Of a DNA stretch of 64,000 nt, positions 58,003 through 64,000 are shown in pieces. This DNA comes from Ophioceras dolichostomum (Eukaryota; Ascomycota; Sordariomycetes; Magnaporthales; Ophioceraceae), in contig PYST01000038.1 of NCBI GenBank assembly GCA_003049485.1, positions 62,001 to 126,000 on the forward strand, written 5' to 3'. Below the pieces are notes generated by a model. That model searched no databases. It was not told the origin of the DNA and was given only the letters and a program-made list of their open reading frames with translations. Each line of letters begins with the position of its first letter. Within the stretch, counting starts at the first letter, position 1. Both the position numbers and the translations under genes were made by a program.

Positions 58003-61000
58003 GAAAAAAAAGAAGTTCTACAGTTCAACCCCGAGAAGGCGAGCTAGTGAGGTAGGCCAGGTGGGCAGGCGAGTCGGGTGATAAAAGTGAATTCGGCCTC
58101 GTACGACCATGCCGGGGGGGACAGGTTCCAGCTTGTGTCCGTCTTAGCCTCTCCTGTCTGTTCGCCAGCAGCAACAACCTCGCCAGTGCAACGGGATTGT
58201 TCCAAGACTGTTAAATCCCCCCATTCGTGGCGCTCCCTGCGGCGAAGGCGGCGGCCTGCTTAAAGATGCCATCCTCACGGGCAGGGCCCTATTCCGGCTG
58301 ATCCTCGCAGGTTGGCCGAGGAAGCAGGCCTGCCGTTCTGTCTCCGCTGCGAAACGTTGCGGGCCATTGCACACCTAGGGACGATTGCGATGGCGGCTGT
58401 AGCCTCATACAAGAGCTCCCCGCTGACGGTTCCGGAGGCGGCGAGGTTGAAGCAGGCAACAAGAGCCAGGGGAGGAAAGGATAACGAGACAAGACACACT
58501 TACACACGGCAATTCAAGTAACACACAAAGTTGGGGGGTTATTAAGTAGGTATGGTGAATACCAGGGAGCTACAGAGCAAGCGTCTGGAGTAGCAAAGTG
58601 TGACGGTTATTAATACGGGAGTAGTTGTAAAGGACGGCGGGATTTTGGAGGTTGGTTGTATGGATGCGGGAGTGACGATCTGCTCTCGGATGACGACAAA
58701 AGTAAACAACCAACAACTCGGCGTAGGTCGGACGACGGCCGACAGCTGACGATTAAAAAAAGAAGTATGTAAATAAAGTATAAAAGTATAAGAGATTGTG
58801 AAAGTGAAAAGTTTGTTTTGTCTTCTCCTAAGAGTCGCCGCAAAAAAGGAAGCCAAAAGAGAGACGCAGTTACTCGACGAAACAATGAGAAGGAATGATG
58901 TCGATAATGGGATGCTCAAAAAAAAAACGAAACCGACAGTGGCGGCTGGGGAAGAAAAAAGAGGTGGGAAACAATTTCACGATTGGATGGACTGTGTGGA
59001 AAGAGGAGGCAGGCGGCAGGCGGCAGGTCACGGCAGGGGGGGTGTGGTCATTGTGGCCGCCCTAGCAGGGCAGGGATGCAGTGGACCGAACGGGCTGGAG
59101 GTTGGTGCTTGGATGCTTTTGGTCTTTGGTGGGTGCGTGGGTGCTTGGTGCTCTCGGCCTGATGATGGTGGGTGGTGGGAGCACACATGGATCCTTACGA
59201 TGCTGTACGGAGGTACCTCTCTGTAAACCGGGCCGCTCCCTGGAAGGCTAGCACACACAGCAATCACCAGACCAGGCCACAGCCCACTACTGCAAGCTGG
59301 CAGGGGGAGGCAACGGACCGGCGCCTGTGGAGGAATTCATAGTTGAGGCCAAGACACGAATATTTGCCTGACATTGGGCACACACAACGCGACCGCACAC
59401 TAACCCGACGTTATTAGCTAGGGCCTTGAGCCGGTGCAGAACATTCAGGAACAACGGCTCGAGGGATTGCATCAATGGTGGATAGCGGGAGTCAACGGGG
59501 CGTCGCGCGAAGTCGCCCACGGACGGACGTAGTCGGACGCAGTAACACCTTCCAAGAGAGAACGATATTACTCACTCCTTCGTTCTTTCTGACGGTTCCT
59601 TCTGGCTCATTTCGTTTTCTTCATCTTCTTCCTTTATTGCACCGGCAAAAAGCTAACACTGATTGCATTCGTGCGTGCGGGGACGACGACCTACATGCCG
59701 TCGAGATGCCTGTGTGCAAGGGCCATTGCAAGCATCAAATGCAAGGTGAACTCGATGTTGCCCAAACGGGTAATATGCAAGCTTGGCTGGATGCTTGTTG
59801 AGGTGACCCAGCCGTATGGCGACATCAGTGGAAGAAATCCCGGGCCTACAACTGATAGTCACGAGTTTGTAATACAGTTGTTTCTTGACTCGATCCTTCT
59901 ATTCTTTTAATTCTCTTGTTTCTTCGCCATGGCTGGACCGCCAGCCAACGACCGAGGCGGGCAAAAGTCGAGGCCCAAGAGGTCGGTCGCGTCTTTGTGC
60001 TTCAAGGACACACAACCAGAAAAATAAAATAAAATAAACGCCCCGCGCTTCGCCCTTGCGCTCACCCGACTGATGGGTGAGCTGTCAGAAGACAGGAGGA
60101 GTTTCGCCCCGGTGCATATGCACACGCTCCGTCCCAAAGTCTTTCGCTCACCCGAATGCAGGGCGAAGGCAAAAAAGATCTGATCAATGGCAAATGGAGG
60201 AGAAGCAAAACGACAAACGGTCTGGTCTGGGTTCCAACCATCGAACCTGGAACCGACCCTGCGCCAACAATGCGGCACCGGCAGATTGCTACATTGCGCA
60301 GGCATCCTGTCTTGATTTTCGTTATTGATGGCCATCTCGAGAACAGGAAACTTCAGGAAAAAGTAATCCACCATCTTCTTTTGGTGGTGGGGCTAGATAT
60401 GGATTCTGGATCTGGAACCTCCGGGATTTTGGTCGATCTTAAGTTCCTTCTAGCTCTCTCTTGTGCTTTCGGGGATCCTCGGTATAACTCGTACGGGAAT
60501 ACACACAAGCAAACTTGCGAAGCCTTTTATTTCTTACGTGAGTGGATGGGTATCGCCTAGTGTTCACCAAACCCCTTTCCCAAAGCTCGTGTTCTTGGCC
60601 CCAAAAGCCAAAGCTGAAGGGTGATGATGATGGGTGCCGATCAGTCTCAAACTCCGCAGCCTCATGGACTCACACCACAGCACACAACAGGGCTTTGTGG
60701 CTCAACAACTTCCAAGAACTTCTAAGGTCACTTGTCTCTCCGGGCATATTATATGTCTTGGCTGACACGGAGGTCGCACTCAGGTGGCGGCTGCACTGCA
60801 GCAGGAGGGCAGCTGGCCGGTTCTTGGCCCGCTTACTGGTGAATAGTGGCCCGGCTAGCCCTCCAGCCGGCCAAGTCAGCCAGCCAGCTAGCCAGCAACG
60901 ACAAGCTACGCCCGCTGGCCGCCCCCCGTCATCGTCTCGTCTGGACATACGAGGTCGTGGTCGTGGTCGGGACTCAAAAAAACCTGTTGCGATGGATCAA

Positions 61001-64000
61001 AAGCGAGGTGGCCGTCAACAATGGCCAACCTTGTTGGTGGTTTTCTGGTTTTGCCTGGCTCGTGGGAGGAGGAAGCCCAAGCAAGCCGAGCAGAGCGGGC
61101 GGGTGGCCTGCCTGCCTGGCCTCTCAGTAGCCCCGACGGCACTTCGCCGCCGCGAACTGCCAAGCTAACGAACCTGCAGTACGTACAACTTATCTCTTCT
61201 CTCTATTCTTCCGGGTGATATGTGATGTTCCTCCTGTTCCTTGGCCTGGGCGTTGGATCAAGAAGGGGGGAAATCTGAGACGCCAATGGGAATGGAAGGG
61301 CGCGGGATGGGTGCTCAAGCCTCAAAAATGGACACACAAACACCTCGATGGACGCACCCAGTTATACTACGTGCAGTACTTATGAGTCCATGTTCGGAAC
61401 ATGCTGAGGCGGGCGGGGGGAGCAGCAGCAGCAGCAGCAGCAGCAGCATCCCTGAATCTGTGAATCTCAGGTGAACTATACGCGAGAGACGGCAGCATCA
61501 TCATCAACAGGTTCCCAAACTTACGACTGCCACCCCGCACACATCTGTCGTACTTGGTTACAATACAGCAAGCCGTGGCGTTGGACGACATGCGCAGCAA
61601 ACACGAAGGGAGTGAGAGAAACAGACAGAGGGACGCGCTGGCTGGCAGGCTAGGTGGTCTCGCCCCTTGCGCCGACCCCCCTGCCCGATTTTCTTCTGCC
61701 CCCAAAGTCCGGTCACGGCGGGCACCCAAGACGGAACTTTCCATGCAATTCATGCAATCATGTGCTTTCTTCACAGAGATGGTACTGCTGCCGTTTGGGC
61801 CGGCGCAGTGAGGAATGGAAGAAGCGGTGCTGGCGGAGAACCAACTCATCTGTTATACCGGCGCAGTTTTTTTGCAGGAAAATGCCAGCGCAAAAGACCA
61901 TCCCAATATCCAATCTAGTAGGCGTGTTACGATCTATTCCCGAGGACTTGGCTTTTTGGAAAGGACGCTTCCTCGATTCCTCTGTCTCTTCATTCTCCTT
62001 TTTCCCATCTCACGACAACAACCGTCGAGTGTCCACCGTCCATCGAACCGACAGTGTGCATCGGCGACAATGTCAACTGTCCACTGTCCCCCGGAGCTAA
62101 ATTTAATAACCGCCCGATCGGGGGGGAGTCCAAGAGCGCTAGTCAGGGGAGATGCCAATTGGTGGTGGAACCCCCCCTGGAAAACGCTGGACAAGGGCGA
62201 CTGCTCTTTGCCCAATTGAGGAGGCACCCTGTCGACCTGTTTCCTGCCGGTCCCGTCACTGTGGTCTTTTTTTCTGCTTTGTGACGAAAGAAATGGGGAA
62301 AGCTACAAGATATTTGCTGATGTGTGCTACTCATCCCACCCCCGGGCACTCTCCTCTCCACGTGCGGAAACGATTCGGCCTCTCACGAGCTTGCCGTGAG
62401 TCCGTAGGCGTGAACCGATCGCGAGAGGAAATATTGAGCAGGGGCCCTCGTATTGAGAAGAAGCGGGAACTGATGAGATATCATGCAGAGGAGCGAGGCG
62501 GCAATCACGGCTTGTTTAAAAAGTGCTACCCACACAGGCAGGTAGGTCGCTTTTTTGACTTTTCTACAACGTATAATATTTGGCAAAACTGCTGCTCCCT
62601 ATTGTGCGTTGAACTCCTTTTTCTGCCGCAAAATCCGAAATGCGAAATCCTCCGGACAGGATGAACGGTAATTTGATGAACATAACTGGTAGGTGAGATG
62701 AGTCGAGGGCGAGGCAGATGGGGATTGAGGCACACACTCACATTGACGTACCGAACCCCTGACACGTCAGTGAGAAACAGCCGGGCTTGCCCCCCGTGGC
62801 GTTAGAGCTGGTTTGAGCTTTCAGGCGTCAACGGGCTTCCAGCACGATCAATAGCAGCACCACGGCCCCCATCCCTCCGCCGCGTCACCAGAACAGCACC
62901 AGAACAGCGCCAGACAGCACCAGACAGCACTAGATGCACGCTATCTCCGCTGGTCCTCAGGAGACCAAGAGAACTTGGACATCAGGCATTGGTCCATGAA
63001 AGAGAACGCCGTCGGAGTCTCGGCACCTCGATAGGCGTGTTGCCAACTCGCATATAGATCCTCCGGCAGCCACGCTGGCATCATCGCCATCAAGCCATCA
63101 AAGACGCGTTTTCTATTGGAAGTTTGGTTACTCGGCACCTGAGCCAGCTGGAGCTGGTGGGGGCGCCCCCGAGAGCCAGCTATCCACAGTGGTTGCTCGC
63201 CAGCCTGCAGATCGGATCTGACGTGGGACCCTAGGGATGGTGGCGCCGTCATTTCGTTCAATGCAGTTTCTTATTTCGCCTCCCCGGCCGTCGCCGGTCG
63301 ACCGACTCACCGACTTCGACTTTCAAATCCCCACGCCTGTTGGCATTCACTCTCATTGATGATAAAAACTTGGGACGGGTTTCTAGTGAATGGGGGGAGG
63401 GGAGGGGGGTTTTCTGGCCCATGTTTTTGACTGAACGGGAAAGACGCGGCCCATCGTTCCAGGTTGATCCTCTTTTCCCGGTTCGTAGTCCCCTGCGCTC
63501 CTGTTTTTTTTTCCTCGCCCGGCCAATGGTCCCCCGCGCCACGCGGGACGATCGCCATTAAATGACATCAATAAGCCCGCCTAGGCTGTTGAAAGAGGCA
63601 AGCGGTTCTCCTTATATCTTGCGTACCGGCTCCTCTTAGCTCGATTTTCCTCCCGAGCTGAGCAATGGAGAGGAATGCCGGAGTCACCCCAAGCAAGCTT
63701 TTCACGCTTTTCGTATTCTCTGGCGCATGAAAATCCACACTCTATACGGAATAACCCTCTCGCTCTCCCCGGAGCTCGACTCTTGACTCAGGGCGGAGGC
63801 GAAGGGTCTCATCGAGCCTCCTGCGGAGGCATCGCCAAGACCAAAACATATCCAGCTCTGATGGACATCAGTCAGACCATTGCGGCGTCAAATCTTTAGG
63901 GAGGGGAGGTTCCATTTCATTGAACGATTATCTACAACGGATTATTGAGCTAGGTGCCGTCTACAGATGATGGTTAGTGACGGCTGTACTACAGACGGCA
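58003..64000. other. 6 kb region without recognised genes at the right edge
   Basis: Neither strand shows an exon chain with a recognisable domain. The longest open frames (208 codons at 60542-61168 plus; 160 codons at 61367-61849 minus) have repetitive or random-looking translations. A (CAG)9 run lies at 61421-61447. The left part is likely the upstream region of the low-complexity protein gene. Confidence 0.5.
61421..61447. repeat. (CAG)9 trinucleotide microsatellite
   Basis: A nearly perfect AGC/CAG tract in non-coding sequence. Confidence 0.9.

Noticed and set aside
60542..61168. 208-codon open frame near the right edge
   Set aside because: The translation is Ala/Ser/Gln-rich from simple repeats, with no recognisable domain or splice partner.

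Overview
The window is nuclear DNA of a filamentous ascomycete (Pezizomycotina), most probably a Sordariomycete. The evidence is compact genes with short GT-AG introns (about 55-180 bases) at conserved positions, GC-rich codon use, long glutamine- and serine-rich proteins, and typical fungal families: a sedolisin peptidase, an ML/TRP-type membrane protein, EFM4, MPP6 and RIB4. I could not recognise the species.

Layout. At the left edge the PP2A scaffold subunit gene runs rightwards, with its first exon outside the window. It converges on an EFM4-type protein lysine methyltransferase (3.8-5.0 kb, minus). Next are a 1,119-residue glutamine-rich protein of unknown function (6.4-10.1 kb, minus), a small secreted cysteine-containing protein (14.0-15.0 kb, minus) and a secreted sedolisin/tripeptidyl peptidase (17.5-19.8 kb, minus). 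A divergent pair follows: the complex I subunit NDUFS6 homologue (minus) and the exosome cofactor MPP6 (plus). From 22.3 to 32.1 kb I see no convincing gene. The insulin-degrading-enzyme/Ste23 metallopeptidase occupies 32.1-39.3 kb (plus). A TRP-like ion channel/flavin-carrier-type membrane protein lies at 41.5-45.2 kb (minus). A divergent pair of MutL-type MLH2 (minus) and lumazine synthase RIB4 (plus) sits around 52 kb, followed by a long low-complexity protein (54.2-57.8 kb, minus). The last 6 kb show no supported gene.

The outstanding feature is an in-frame 656-residue intein inside the Ste23/insulysin gene (36024..37991). It starts with Cys, ends with His-Asn, is followed by a Cys in the host protein, carries the Hint blocks, and contains a two-motif LAGLIDADG homing endonuclease. 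I do not recall this host protein among the well-known fungal intein hosts (VMA1, PRP8, GLT1, CHS2, threonyl-tRNA synthetase, RNA polymerase subunits). The second LAGLIDADG motif has lost its catalytic aspartate (Gly at intein residue 536), so the element looks splicing-competent but probably not able to home.

The genes form no evident biosynthetic cluster. They are mostly housekeeping functions (phosphatase, translation-factor methylation, respiration, RNA decay, mismatch repair, riboflavin synthesis) plus two secreted proteins. All exon models were made by eye from frame continuity, splice consensus and family knowledge; none was checked by alignment.
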